This document shows, in pieces, positions 1 to 8,089 of a stretch of 64,000 bases of DNA. The position numbers were made by a program, and so were the translations under genes. The notes under the pieces are model-generated. The model was not told the origin of the DNA and ran no database searches. It saw only the letters and a list, made by a program, of their open reading frames with translations. Every line of letters begins with the position of its first letter. The first letter of the stretch is position 1. This DNA comes from an uncultured Paracoccaceae bacterium (lineage in GTDB: Bacteria > Pseudomonadota > Alphaproteobacteria > Rhodobacterales > Rhodobacteraceae): assembly GCA_947488605.1 (NCBI GenBank), contig CANKZJ010000010.1, positions 22,608 to 86,607 on the forward strand. The letters run 5' to 3'.

Positions 1-305
1 TGGCGGGGATTGATGATGGCCCCCTCTTCCGGCCGATCACCCAGAATGATGACCCACTTGAGCGCAAGCTATCACCAGATGGGGTTTACCAGATCGTCCA
101 AAAGCGCGTTGCATTGGCGGGTTTTCCCAAGGGCTTTGCGACACCGCACGGGCTGCGTTCCGGTTTCTTGACGCAAGCCGCATTGGACGGCGCACCGATC
201 CAGGCGGCGATGCGCCTGTCGCTGCACCGGTCTTTGGCGCAGGCGCAGAAATACTACGATGATGTCGAAATCACAGATAACCCTGCGACGGATTTGCTGG
301 GGTAA
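1..305 (+). CDS. Tyrosine recombinase/phage-type integrase, C-terminal part (5' end outside window)
   Basis: An open frame enters from the left edge (first full codon at base 3) and ends at a TAA at 303-305. The roughly 100 visible residues have the layout of the tyrosine-recombinase catalytic C-terminus. A helix with GVYQIVQKRV is followed by the H-x-x-R box (TPHGLRSGF), the second conserved His in LHRS, and a Tyr pair (KYYDD) about nine residues later that would supply the nucleophile. Such enzymes cut and rejoin DNA at specific sites through a 3'-phosphotyrosine link. The gene converges on parB with the palindrome cluster between them, so it may be a resolvase or integrase of the replicon. 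The in-frame TTG at 114 is not a credible start because homology continues upstream. The substrate site cannot be inferred. Confidence 0.8.
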   Translation, partial: AGIDDGPLFRPITQNDDPLERKLSPDGVYQIVQKRVALAGFPKGFATPHGLRSGFLTQAALDGAPIQAAMRLSLHRSLAQAQKYYDDVEITDNPATDLLG

Positions 306-324
306 GGCCCAGCAAAACAAAAAA

Positions 325-416
325 GGTAACCCGTGGGTTACCTTTGGTGGCAGCAAGTGAGGTAACCCACGGGTTACCTCAATCCCGCATCAAAGCGTGG
401 TAACCCGTGGGTTACC
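325..416. repeat. Three 18-bp palindromes, probable parS partition sites
   Basis: Three copies of one near-perfect palindrome lie at 325-342, 361-378 and 399-416. The arms are GGTAACCC and GGGTTACC around a two-base centre. The first and third copies read GGTAACCCGTGGGTTACC and the middle one is its reverse complement. Centre spacing is 36 and 38 bp. The third copy lies inside parB and encodes its codons for G-N-P-R-V-T just before the stop. Clustered palindromes beside parAB are what ParB proteins bind, so these are most likely the centromere. Binding is inferred. Confidence 0.75.
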
Positions 417-1460
417 TTCACGTAGCGCCCGCTGGAAAGCTTCGACCGCATGTTCAAGCTGCGCCTTCGGAAGGCCCGCGAAATCATCATCGCAAACGAT
501 CCGACATTCACCTTTGCGCGCAGTCACCTTCATGTCACCCACATGAAACTCGCGCTTTTCCTTGCGCTCGGCGGGCTTCGGCTTGGCTGTATCCGATGGC
601 CTCTTTTCAAGCGCCTTTGCCAGAACCGCGTTCTGCTCTGCCTCCGTTTCGCAAGCACGTAAAGCAGCACGCAACGTTGCAGCCTCATCAACAGACTTCA
701 ACGCGCGGGCAACATCGGCACCCAGATTGCGCGACACGGCTTTGGGAAATTTCAGATCGTTCCCCAGCGCCGTGAGCAGGAACACGAAGTTGCGAATGTA
801 GGAACGCTTCATCTTGTGCAGTGATCCATAAAGCCGCAACACCATCGCATCGGGGTCAACCTCGTCGGTCGCATCATCCTGTGCCGCCAGAATTGCGACC
901 TGCGCCATTTCGGCAAAACTCAGGTCTTCGCGCACAACGTTTTCTTCAACCATATCGATATAGCGCGCCAGTCGATCCCCCTCGCCCACTTCAATGCGCG
1001 CGGTGATCGTGGCAAAGCTCGCGTCGCCGGTTTCCGCAAACAACTGCGACAGCGCCGTAAACCGCCGCCAGCCTTTCTTCAGCTGCAACTGACCCGCAGC
1101 GTCACGGTAGAGTTCAACCGGTTCTTTCTGCCCGCGTTCCCTGATGGACGCTTTGAGTTCTTCCATCTCGGTCGATGCAGCAACGCCTTCGAGATCCAAA
1201 CGATCGCGCGGCAAGTCAGTGGTTTGCACCTCCGCAAGCGGCACGGACGTCAGCACACGGCCTTCTTCCTGCGCTGCACGGTAAGCCTTGGCGTCATTCG
1301 CATTCTGACGCCGTTGCTCAACCTTCGCCTCAGTGGTTTCTTGCAAGCTTTCCGCCGCATCACGCACTGCCGCACCCATTGGTCCAACGTTGCGTTCGCG
1401 GGGCTTTGGTGTTGCGGGCGTGTCCAGCGGCCCAAATCCAAATTTGTTTTTCGATGTCAT
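390..1460 (-). CDS. parB: ParB-type plasmid partition protein
   Basis: A protein of 356 residues with the ParB layout. It has a charged N-terminal region, a ParB/Srx nuclease-like fold (about 50-170) with a target-selection segment around LKASIRERGQKEPVELYR and the ARYIDMVEENVVREDLSFAEMA box, and a helical DNA-binding region (about 170-240). A C-terminal dimerisation-like segment follows. ParB proteins bind parS, spread as CTP-dependent clamps and stimulate the ATPase of ParA to segregate the replicon. The start ATG overlaps the parA stop codon, so the two are translationally coupled. The extreme C-terminal codons coincide with one of the three palindromes at 325-416, an unusual case of a centromere-like site inside the coding end. 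Confidence 0.88.
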   Translation of the reverse strand: MTSKNKFGFGPLDTPATPKPRERNVGPMGAAVRDAAESLQETTEAKVEQRRQNANDAKAYRAAQEEGRVLTSVPLAEVQTTDLPRDRLDLEGVAASTEMEELKASIRERGQKEPVELYRDAAGQLQLKKGWRRFTALSQLFAETGDASFATITARIEVGEGDRLARYIDMVEENVVREDLSFAEMAQVAILAAQDDATDEVDPDAMVLRLYGSLHKMKRSYIRNFVFLLTALGNDLKFPKAVSRNLGADVARALKSVDEAATLRAALRACETEAEQNAVLAKALEKRPSDTAKPKPAERKEKREFHVGDMKVTARKGECRIVCDDDFAGLPKAQLEHAVEAFQRALREGNPRVTTL

Positions 1461-2767
1461 TTACCTGCCTCCGATTTCGCGCTTTCCTGCTCCCAAGACT
1501 TCAGCACAGTGGTTTTGAATTCGTTATAGGCCCGATCAAAGCTTTGACGCGCACGCTTCCAGGTCTCGCGTGTCATCTGGCGATAGTCCTGCTCATAGAC
1601 GCTCATCTGAAAGCGGCCCGATTGCTCAACGGCGCGTGTCATCTCTATCGGGTTCAGGCAGACATCGGCGCCAAACACATTGCGAAAGGCTTCCATCATC
1701 GCGTTGTGCAAAGGGTTGTTTGCCTCAAACCGCGTCATCAAAAGACGAACGTCCATAAACTCTTTTGGTAAAGTCAGCCCCGCGTCTTCAGCCAAGCCCC
1801 CGAACCCGTCAGAGATATCGGCCATCGCATCGCCCAGCTGACCGAGGTAACTGGTTGTGCTGTCGTATTCCCAATAACCCGGACCCGACGGAATATAGAG
1901 GATATCAGACGCGAACGCGGCGTTAAGCGACTGATAGCCGATTGCGGGCGGGCAATCGAAGATGATCAGGTCGTATTGGTCGTCTGGCAATTCATCCAAG
2001 TAACGTGCGACGCAGCCAAAGAAGCTCCAGGCTTTGTGCAGGCTACGGTATTGGGCGCTGGCGAATTCAACGAAGGCTGCGTTGGCGCAAGATGGGATAA
2101 TGTCGATTGTCGGCCAGCAGGTTGGTTGGATGAAGTCCTGAAACCGCTGCGCGCCGATCGATTGCACGTCCTCTGGCAATTCGTTGGAGGACGGGTAGGG
2201 GCAGTCGTCGGGGTCATCATAGCTTTCGGTGATGCGGTCTGCCTCGCGGCACAGATCGCGACACATGATGCCCCAGACAGTGTTCCACTCTTTGACTTCG
2301 ACGATTCCCATTGAATGGGTCAATGTCGCTTGCGGGTCAAAGTCGATGCAAAGCACGCGGTAGCCGTCGAGGGCTGCCGCATTGGCAAGGTGTTGTGCCA
2401 CGACTGTTTTGCCAACGCCGCCTTTGAAGTTGCTCACGGCGACGCGGACCGCGCGTCCTTTGGGCCGTTTGGGTAGTAAGGACTTGCCGCGGAACTTGAT
2501 CCGGCGGCGCAACTCGTTGATCTCATCGAGGCTAAACCACCGCTGGCGCCCGTCTTCTTCAGTTTCGCCTTGGGGCAGGGACGGGTCATCTGCCAGCTTC
2601 TTGCGCAATGTGTCTGCTGGGACATCGAACATGAACTGGCTGATTTCCCAGATAGAGAAGGGACGGAGGGTTTTGACCTCACCGGGAGAAAAGGTCGCGC
2701 GGCGCACGGCAGCCTGTTGTGTCAGGCTGCGTTCGTTCATCGCTTGGAGATCTGAATGCGTTCTCAT
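1457..2767 (-). CDS. parA: ParA-type partition ATPase with N-terminal DNA-binding region
   Basis: The deviant Walker A motif KGGVGKT is at about residues 115-121, followed by the FDPQATLT box and the Walker B-like segment DLIIFDCPPAIG. The roughly 110-residue N-terminal extension with a winged-helix/MerR-like segment (FSIWEISQFMF ... WFSLDEINELRRRI) marks it as a type Ia ParA, a class that also represses its own promoter. The length is 436 residues from the ATG at 2767. A longer reading exists only from a TTG at 2833 and adds unlike sequence, so it was rejected. The gene overlaps parB downstream and is divergent from the replication initiator. The 371-bp gap upstream holds an inverted repeat that could be the autorepression site. 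Confidence 0.9.
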   Translation of the reverse strand: MRTHSDLQAMNERSLTQQAAVRRATFSPGEVKTLRPFSIWEISQFMFDVPADTLRKKLADDPSLPQGETEEDGRQRWFSLDEINELRRRIKFRGKSLLPKRPKGRAVRVAVSNFKGGVGKTVVAQHLANAAALDGYRVLCIDFDPQATLTHSMGIVEVKEWNTVWGIMCRDLCREADRITESYDDPDDCPYPSSNELPEDVQSIGAQRFQDFIQPTCWPTIDIIPSCANAAFVEFASAQYRSLHKAWSFFGCVARYLDELPDDQYDLIIFDCPPAIGYQSLNAAFASDILYIPSGPGYWEYDSTTSYLGQLGDAMADISDGFGGLAEDAGLTLPKEFMDVRLLMTRFEANNPLHNAMMEAFRNVFGADVCLNPIEMTRAVEQSGRFQMSVYEQDYRQMTRETWKRARQSFDRAYNEFKTTVLKSWEQESAKSEAGK

Positions 2768-3138
2768 TGTGTGCTCTTGTTTTTTGCTGCTATCTCGTGA
2801 ATAACGGGAAATGAGAAAAACTGCAAAAAGCAATTTTGGAAAATCGCGTTTTTGGCGATGTTGCCCTGGAAAGCAGATATATCACGTTATTTGTCGCTAT
2901 ATTTAGTGACACCAAATCGACCTGAGACAGGTTATGGTGACATGGAAGACCAAATAGGGTGTCATACATCGTGTCCCCCTTAACCATTTAAACCTATTTC
3001 ATATTTAGAATTAGAGATTTAAGAATTTTCGTGTTCTTAGCCGCTTGTTGACAGAAAACGGGAATTCGTGTCTTGATCAAGCTTAAGTAGAATCGGTGAT
3101 AACAGCCGGCGCTTGAGGCAAGACAGTGAGACTTCGTG
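2768..3138. other. Intergenic region between parA and the replication initiator; candidate origin and operator
   Basis: This 371-bp gap is clearly more AT-rich than its surroundings, especially at about 2985-3035. It holds an inverted repeat TGACACC (2907-2913) ... GGTGTCA (2958-2964) flanked on both sides by CAAAT. It also has DnaA-box-like strings on the minus strand, near 2796-2806 (CGTTATTCACG) and near 3094-3103. No clean iteron array was found. Divergent promoters for parA and the initiator must lie here. Origin function is inferred only from position and base composition. Confidence 0.4.
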
Positions 3139-3849
3139 ATGGATGCGAAACGAATGGTTGGCGTAAAAGCCAGCTCTCTTAAGTATGATTTACTAACTGC
3201 TTTATCCGTTGCGGGTTTGCATCTGGATGCACGGCATCAGATTTCGATGTCGCGTCTCATCTTGTTGATCACAGCGCGTTACAATTGGCGTCTTGATGAA
3301 TTTTGTGTCGGGCAGCGTGACTTGGCGCGAATGTGGAATGTCACCGAGCGGACCGTGAAACGCGAAGTCAAATACTGGCTGGAAAAGCGATTTGTCATTT
3401 GTAAGCGCCAAGGCGTGCGGGGCAGGGTAGGGGCCTACCGGCTGAACTATCCTGAGATTTACAAAGTGTCCGGCCCATACTGGCAAAGTGTTGGTCCGGA
3501 TTTTCATGAGCGCATGACCGAGACCAATCCTGTGCGCGATGCCAAGGTTGTCGCGGTTGATTTTGGCAAGGCCGCACCCGTTCCAGAAGAACCAGCAATA
3601 GCGCCTGTCAAAGATCAACGAACGTGGCGCGCGGCGTGCCAGCGCATGAGAGACCTGTACCCTGCGCACTATCAAAACTGGATTGCATCGCTGCAGTTTG
3701 CATCTGATGATCAAGAAACGCTTGGGCTTACGGCCAGCAACCAATTTGTGGCACATTATGTGCAGACGCATTTGATGCCGATTTTGATCGAAGCCGTGGA
3801 AGCAACGATTGGGCCACGACGGCGGATCACAGTTGCGGTGTTGGGTTAA
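3139..3849 (+). CDS. DnaA-like plasmid replication initiator
   Basis: A 236-residue protein in two parts. The N-terminal part (about 10-115) contains a winged-helix-type DNA-binding segment (GQRDLARMWNVTERTVKREVKYWLEKRFV). The C-terminal part (about 155-225) matches the DnaA N-terminal domain, with a WRAACQRMRDLYPAHYQNWI start, a short beta hairpin, and the LTASNQFVAHYVQTHLMPIL helix pair. There is no AAA+ ATPase. This combination is that of the DnaA-like initiators described for Rhodobacterales plasmids, where the gene stands alone and divergent from parAB, as here. In chromosomal DnaA that domain recruits helicase loaders and DnaA partners, so a similar recruiting role is likely. GTG at 3136 directly precedes the chosen ATG. 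The coding end runs into a broken hydrolase gene. Confidence 0.82.
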   Translation: MDAKRMVGVKASSLKYDLLTALSVAGLHLDARHQISMSRLILLITARYNWRLDEFCVGQRDLARMWNVTERTVKREVKYWLEKRFVICKRQGVRGRVGAYRLNYPEIYKVSGPYWQSVGPDFHERMTETNPVRDAKVVAVDFGKAAPVPEEPAIAPVKDQRTWRAACQRMRDLYPAHYQNWIASLQFASDDQETLGLTASNQFVAHYVQTHLMPILIEAVEATIGPRRRITVAVLG

Positions 3850-3928
3850 CTGCTTTCGCGACTTTGCCACTGGCCGGCGTATTATCTTTACGACGAACTG
3901 TCTCAGAATCTATTGGCTGGATAATCAA

Positions 3929-4534
3929 ATGTTCACCCGTTGGCTCGCGGCGCGCCTGCTGGAAGAGTTGGTGCTTGGGCCGCTTGGCTTTGAAAATGGT
4001 GAGACCGCGGGTATCGCGCCAAGAGAAAATCACCTGTCCATGGGGCATCGATATTGGTTTGTCTGGCCCCGGCTGGCTGACCTGCCCGTCGATCCGGGAC
4101 GGCTTGCTACGGCGTCACTCACGGCGAGTGCAGCCGACATAGCAAGTTTTCTGCAGTTTCAATTGGGCGACGGCACGTGGCGAGAACAGGCACTCTTGAG
4201 CGCGGCAGGCCTAGAGGAGATGCAAGAGGGGGCAGCTCAAGGAGATGGGTTCACATACGGGTTGGGGTGGCGCAATGTTGCGTTGGCTGGCAGTCGCACG
4301 GTTCAGCATGGCGGTGTCTTACCCAACTATTGCGGAAAGATGATCCTACTCCCCGATAAGGACTTGGCCGTTGTTTTTGTGCTGCCTTGGGCCATCGGCC
4401 TTTCGCTTCGCAGCATTGTTGCCCAAACACCAGATCTGGCCCTTTGGCTGGCAGTGATGTCCGTGATGGCATTGTGTGCCGCCACCCTTCGCATTTGTAG
4501 GGTCTCCGCCAAGTTGCGTAGAACCCGTTCCTGA
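3929..4534 (+). pseudogene. Truncated beta-lactamase-family serine hydrolase (N-terminal half missing)
   Basis: From about 3950 the frame matches the C-terminal half of the class C beta-lactamase/serine hydrolase family. LEELVLGPLGF is the helix after the active-site Tyr region. It is followed by GHRYWFVWP, the ASAADIASFLQFQL segment, YGLGW, and a late HGG box in place of the KTG-like strand (QHGGVLPNY). A C-terminal membrane segment (LALWLAVMSVMALCAATLRI) follows. The catalytic S-x-x-K and Y-x-N elements that should lie upstream are absent, and the sequence upstream is the end of the replication gene in another frame. The frame stays open up to 3809 but without homology. This looks like a deletion or recombination scar at the edge of the replication module, not an active enzyme. 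Confidence 0.65.
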
Positions 4535-4561
4535 TGCCCCAGTCTTTTTCGAGTTGTCGGT

Positions 4562-5077
4562 TTACTCTTTTGTGAACGCACGCTTGAGATTTCTAACGCG
4601 CGCCCGGACCGACGCAGCGTCGTCGGTCTCCATCTGCGCCAGCAGAGCCTTGGTTTTTGGCGACGCACCACGCAACTGACACACGGCATCAAGAGCCCAG
4701 GCCCGCAAGAAGGGCCGCGGGGCGTCGAGCAATGCGCTCAACCATCGCTCGAGCTCCAATGCTAATTCCTGTGGCACGGTGATATGTTTGATGCTCTGGC
4801 AGATATGGAGTTGCGCCTGCCATGCCGTCACGCCCTTCAGCCCGACGACCAGCCGTTTGACGTCTTGTGGCGAACAAACCTGCCCCGCCTCGAGTTCTGC
4901 CTTGAGCATCCACGTCGCGCCTTCTGATATGAGCGGATTTTCATCAACCGCCAATCTGACCAGATCGGACAAAAAATTCGGTTGGTCCCGATATCGTACG
5001 GAAATTTCCGAAAGGATCGTCGGGCTTCGCCCGTCATAGGTGGTCAATTCCTGACGTAGGTTTTCGGCATTTGCCAT
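4562..5077 (-). CDS. Hypothetical helical (HEAT-repeat-like) protein
   Basis: A 171-residue protein without signal peptide or membrane segments. It is made of alternating amphipathic helices of the HEAT/ARM kind, for example LSDLVRLAVDENPLISEGA, then LLDAPRPFLRAWALDAV and ASVRARVRNLKRAF, with the typical helix-turn-helix spacing of about 35-40 residues. Such proteins usually act as protein-binding scaffolds; no catalytic motif is visible. The ATG at 5077 was chosen over an in-frame TTG at 5110. The AAGGA upstream of the ATG is rather far (about 12 bases), so the start is uncertain. It converges on the hydrolase relic and shares no operon with obvious partners. Function unknown. Confidence 0.6.
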   Translation of the reverse strand: MANAENLRQELTTYDGRSPTILSEISVRYRDQPNFLSDLVRLAVDENPLISEGATWMLKAELEAGQVCSPQDVKRLVVGLKGVTAWQAQLHICQSIKHITVPQELALELERWLSALLDAPRPFLRAWALDAVCQLRGASPKTKALLAQMETDDAASVRARVRNLKRAFTKE

Positions 5078-5193
5078 GACAGTCTCGCGTCCTTTCGAGA
5101 TGTATTTCAAAGGATAGACGATAGTGGCGCAAGAATGGAATCTGTAGGGGTGGCAACGGCATCATCAACTCTGTGCATTCAGCTTGTTTCAGA

Positions 5194-5955
5194 TCAGCCG
5201 TCTCCACCCCGCGGAGGTCGATCACCGCGCCCACCGATAAAGTCGCTCGACACCGTCCCTTTGAAACAGCGCGGGAAGAACGGATAGGTGTCGGTCGCAA
5301 AGTAGACATACTGCCCGTCAAGCATGGTCCCATTGCATTCATCCAGAGTACCGGATCCGGCCACAAATTCGTAGTCCTGCTCATAGGTGCCATCATGTGC
5401 GCCACCTGGACCGGATGCGCGCTCTCCGCTTCTTAATTGCCACGAAGATTGCGCCTGGTCGCCTGCATAGTGGATTTCGAAACCGTCTGCGGCATAGCCA
5501 AAGAGCGTGCTGTCCAGCGCGCCCGTCACCGCGGAGGGAATACCGTGATAGTGGTACATCCCGTCACCGTCCACATGGGCGTTCTGTGCGTCCATAATCA
5601 GCCCGCCTATACCTTCGACATTCCATCCCGAAGACGGATCGCGCGAATACCCGCGCTCGGACGTCGGATCGTAGTATTCCGCAGTGCCCGGGCGCAGTGG
5701 AATCCCCGTCAGCGTAATGCCCGAGATACGGACACGCTGGGTGATGGTGTCGGTGAGTTCCGGTGTCGCGTCCATGCAAAACCTATGGTCTTGCGGTTCC
5801 ACCGTGGCCCCGGCCCGCCAGGGACCGGTTTCGTGGTCGGGCACGCCATCGGATGTGATGCAGCGTTGATCACCGTCCGCGGTGATCGTTACGTGCGCTT
5901 GAGCCGTGCTGGCGGCCAAGAGCGTTAGAGCGAGCGTGGTGCTGAGTGTCTTCAT
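5194..5955 (-). CDS. Secreted YHYH-domain protein
   Basis: A 253-residue protein with a clear Sec signal peptide (MKTLSTTLALTLLAASTAQA, cleavage after AQA). The mature part carries the signature GDGMYHYHGIPSA that names the YHYH family, preceded by a beta-rich region with several Cys. The histidines suggest metal binding, but the biochemical role of the family is not established. It ends in a Gly/Arg/Pro-rich tail (GGRGDRPPRGGDG). The ATG at 5955 is preceded by GGAGGG at good spacing, so the longer frame up to 6042 is rejected. The gene stands alone, convergent with nothing close and divergent from the toxin-antitoxin pair. Confidence 0.75.
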   Translation of the reverse strand: MKTLSTTLALTLLAASTAQAHVTITADGDQRCITSDGVPDHETGPWRAGATVEPQDHRFCMDATPELTDTITQRVRISGITLTGIPLRPGTAEYYDPTSERGYSRDPSSGWNVEGIGGLIMDAQNAHVDGDGMYHYHGIPSAVTGALDSTLFGYAADGFEIHYAGDQAQSSWQLRSGERASGPGGAHDGTYEQDYEFVAGSGTLDECNGTMLDGQYVYFATDTYPFFPRCFKGTVSSDFIGGRGDRPPRGGDG

Positions 5956-6181
5956 GATACCCTCCGTGTGTTTGGATAACAGTTCAACGGGCACCAACGG
6001 TTTTTCCGTCGGTCCTTGTGTCGAAGGATATGACCGCGCCAAAGCGGGCTTGCGCTGCGGTTGTCATGGACGTCTAGTTTGATCAAAGGTTTGGACTGAG
6101 GATTTCTGTGTCGTCAATGTTGCGATACGCCTGATTTCGCCCGACGCCGACACCGTCCGTTATCGTCACGAATGCGCAATT

Positions 6182-6227
6182 TTGATCATATATTGCCAAA
6201 TGGCATTATAATGTATAAATACTGCCA
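6182..6227 (+). promoter_or_regulatory. Promoter and likely autoregulatory operator of the Xre/RES toxin-antitoxin operon
   Basis: A consensus -10 box TATAAT is at 6207-6212, with a weak -35-like TTGATC at 6182-6187. A palindrome with arms TGCCA (6194-6198) and TGGCA (6201-6205) lies between the two boxes, and a third TGCCA sits at 6223-6227 just before the ribosome-binding site. Binding of the antitoxin here would occlude polymerase, as is usual for toxin-antitoxin operons. The sites are seen; repression is inferred. Confidence 0.6.
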
Positions 6228-6240
6228 AAAGGATATCACT

Positions 6241-6651
6241 ATGGCACTTCAACCGATTACAACGCGCGCACCTGATTTTGTACCGGACCTTATCACCGAT
6301 GAGGAAGGCGGCGCTATGCTGCGGGCTGTCGTGAATTTGTTTGGTAAATGGCAGATTACGGATGAGGAGGCGGCTGTTCTGCTTGACCTACCGGTTCGTA
6401 CATATCGCCGCTGGAAGGCGGGTCAGCCTGGTCGTTTGAACCGCGACCTAAAGGCGAGGTTGTCGAACCTGTTGGGTATCCACAAAGCGCTGCGTATTAT
6501 CTTTACTGATCCGAACAGAACCTATGCGTGGATCAAGGCGCAGAACGCCGCGTTTGATGGCCGCTCGGCGCTGGATGTCATGCTGGGCGGGGAGCTGACC
6601 GATCTGATGCGTGTGCGCCGCTATGTCGATGCGGAGCGTGGCGCTTGGTAA
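6241..6651 (+). CDS. Xre/MbcA/ParS-type antitoxin
   Basis: A 136-residue protein with an Xre-like helix-turn-helix (about 35-65: WQITDEEAAVLLDLPVRTYRRWKAG) followed by the C-terminal toxin-binding region of the DUF2384/MbcA/ParS kind (YAWIKAQNAAFDGRSALDVMLGGELTDLMRVRRYVDAERGAW). These antitoxins block the active site of RES toxins through their C-terminus and repress their own promoter. The start is ATG 6241, preceded by AAAGGAT; an upstream extension to 6172 would run through the promoter and is rejected. The last codons overlap the toxin start, consistent with tight coupling. Confidence 0.85.
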   Translation: MALQPITTRAPDFVPDLITDEEGGAMLRAVVNLFGKWQITDEEAAVLLDLPVRTYRRWKAGQPGRLNRDLKARLSNLLGIHKALRIIFTDPNRTYAWIKAQNAAFDGRSALDVMLGGELTDLMRVRRYVDAERGAW

Positions 6652-7367
6652 TTCAAGCGGACGCAATACCAACCAGTCATATCAGGTGGGACCGCGCCGT
6701 CAGGATTATCCGAACGGTTTTTCCACCAATCGACTTGTTTGAAGACATCGCAGAGCCGGAAGACTGGCCGCTGCTGATTTCGGCTGAACAAAAGACCAAC
6801 CCAAGGCTGATGGAGACAATCGGGAACATCGATCTTGTTCCGGCCGCGCGCCGGGTGGGCGGGCAGGGGGCCAGTTATCTGATGGCGCCGTTCACACATA
6901 CCAGCCCTGACAGGCCAAGCCGGTTTTCAGATGGGAGCCTTGGCGCTCTTTATATTGCGCATGATTTTGAAACTGCGGTGCATGAGACATCCCATCATCA
7001 CGGTCGTTTTATGGCAGCGACAGATGAGGCACCGGGTTGGGTGTCGCAGTTTCGCGAGCTCTTGATTGAGGTGGATGCGCGGCTGCATGACATTCGTGGC
7101 ACGGATCAAGACTTTGCTCATGTGCTGGACCCTGATGATTATGTTTTGGCGCAAAGCATGGCGGCAAGTTTGCGCGCGACTGGATCAGACGGGATTGTTT
7201 ATCCCAGTGTGCGAGGGGAGGGCGATTGCGTCGGGCTTTTCTATCCAGATCTGGCGCACAATCCGGTTCAAGGTCGCCATCTGGATTATCATTGGAACGG
7301 AACCCGCGTTGATCTGATACGCGATGCGACAAACGGAAATGTGTTTCGGGTTGTGGACCGTGTTTAG
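6645..7367 (+). CDS. RES-domain toxin (NAD+-degrading family)
   Basis: A 240-residue protein whose central part has the RES-domain residues that name the family. An Arg lies in RPSRFSDG, Tyr and Glu in ALYIAHDFETAVHETSHH, and a Ser in DGIVYPSVRGEGD. Studied members (for example mycobacterial MbcT) deplete NAD+ by phosphorolysis or hydrolysis and arrest growth. The pairing with an Xre/DUF2384 antitoxin directly upstream supports the call. Translation probably begins at a TTG at 6645 that overlaps the antitoxin stop by seven bases, with GGAG at 6633-6636; an ATG-only start would remove conserved sequence. On a plasmid the pair would act as a stabilisation module. Confidence 0.85.
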   Translation: MVIQADAIPTSHIRWDRAVRIIRTVFPPIDLFEDIAEPEDWPLLISAEQKTNPRLMETIGNIDLVPAARRVGGQGASYLMAPFTHTSPDRPSRFSDGSLGALYIAHDFETAVHETSHHHGRFMAATDEAPGWVSQFRELLIEVDARLHDIRGTDQDFAHVLDPDDYVLAQSMAASLRATGSDGIVYPSVRGEGDCVGLFYPDLAHNPVQGRHLDYHWNGTRVDLIRDATNGNVFRVVDRV

Positions 7368-7590
7368 CCAATTTGCTGATGCAAAATAGGCATCGTTGCG
7401 AAGTGATTCGGCGCAATGGCCCTACAAAGCAACCACGCGGGGCGGTTGAAATACACGAAACGATCACGATAACAGAGATTTCAGAGACTGCGGCAAGAAG
7501 GTGCTTTTACTGCAGATCAATTCCTTATAAATATAGTCAGGTAATAGGGGCTGTGAACTTTGCCCCCGGCACTGAAAGGCCTGATGCATA

Positions 7591-8019
7591 ATGAGTTCTG
7601 TCGCGCTCCGCTCTGACCAACATGACGCCCCGCGACCTGCGGCATTGATCCCCGGTGAATGGCGCGGTGTTTTGAACGCGCTGCGGGTTGTTGCGCTGCA
7701 ATGTCGGGTTGCTGCGCGGACTGATTTATTTGAGGCCTGCGCACTTATTTCAAACAAAGAGCATGCAGGCCAAGACGCCTTTGCCCAAGCGCTGTTCAAA
7801 TGTCTCAGCGAGGCGATCAATGGCAAACCCGTCTTTCATCGGCCCGGCACGGTCGAGATGTCGTTCGATGAGGCGTGGTTGATTCGCGCGTTGATGGCGT
7901 CCAAGCAGGGCGATCGCGATACTGTATCCTTCCTGATCCGCTCGCGGGTGTCCAAGATGCACCAACGCCACATCGCGTTCCTGATCAAAGGTATGTCCGA
8001 CCAGTTCGCCGAGGCTTGA
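7591..8019 (+). CDS. Conserved-looking hypothetical protein
   Basis: A 142-residue soluble protein with no signal peptide. The first 20 residues are Pro/Ala-rich, then mostly helices follow (LIPGEWRGVLNALRVVALQCRVAARTD begins this part). It has an aspartate/tryptophan-containing helix (MSFDEAWLIRALMASKQGDRDT) and a basic C-terminal helix (SRVSKMHQRHIAFLIKGM). Codon use matches neighbouring genes and an AAAGG precedes the ATG, which supports real coding. I do not recognise the family. It lies downstream of the toxin gene after a 223-bp gap, so it probably has its own promoter; that gap holds no other clear feature. Confidence 0.6.
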   Translation: MSSVALRSDQHDAPRPAALIPGEWRGVLNALRVVALQCRVAARTDLFEACALISNKEHAGQDAFAQALFKCLSEAINGKPVFHRPGTVEMSFDEAWLIRALMASKQGDRDTVSFLIRSRVSKMHQRHIAFLIKGMSDQFAEA

Positions 8020-8089
8020 ACCGCACGCTATCTTCCCTAAATGAGCAATGCCGAGCGCCGGAGACATGGCCAAGGATGGAGGGGGAGGT

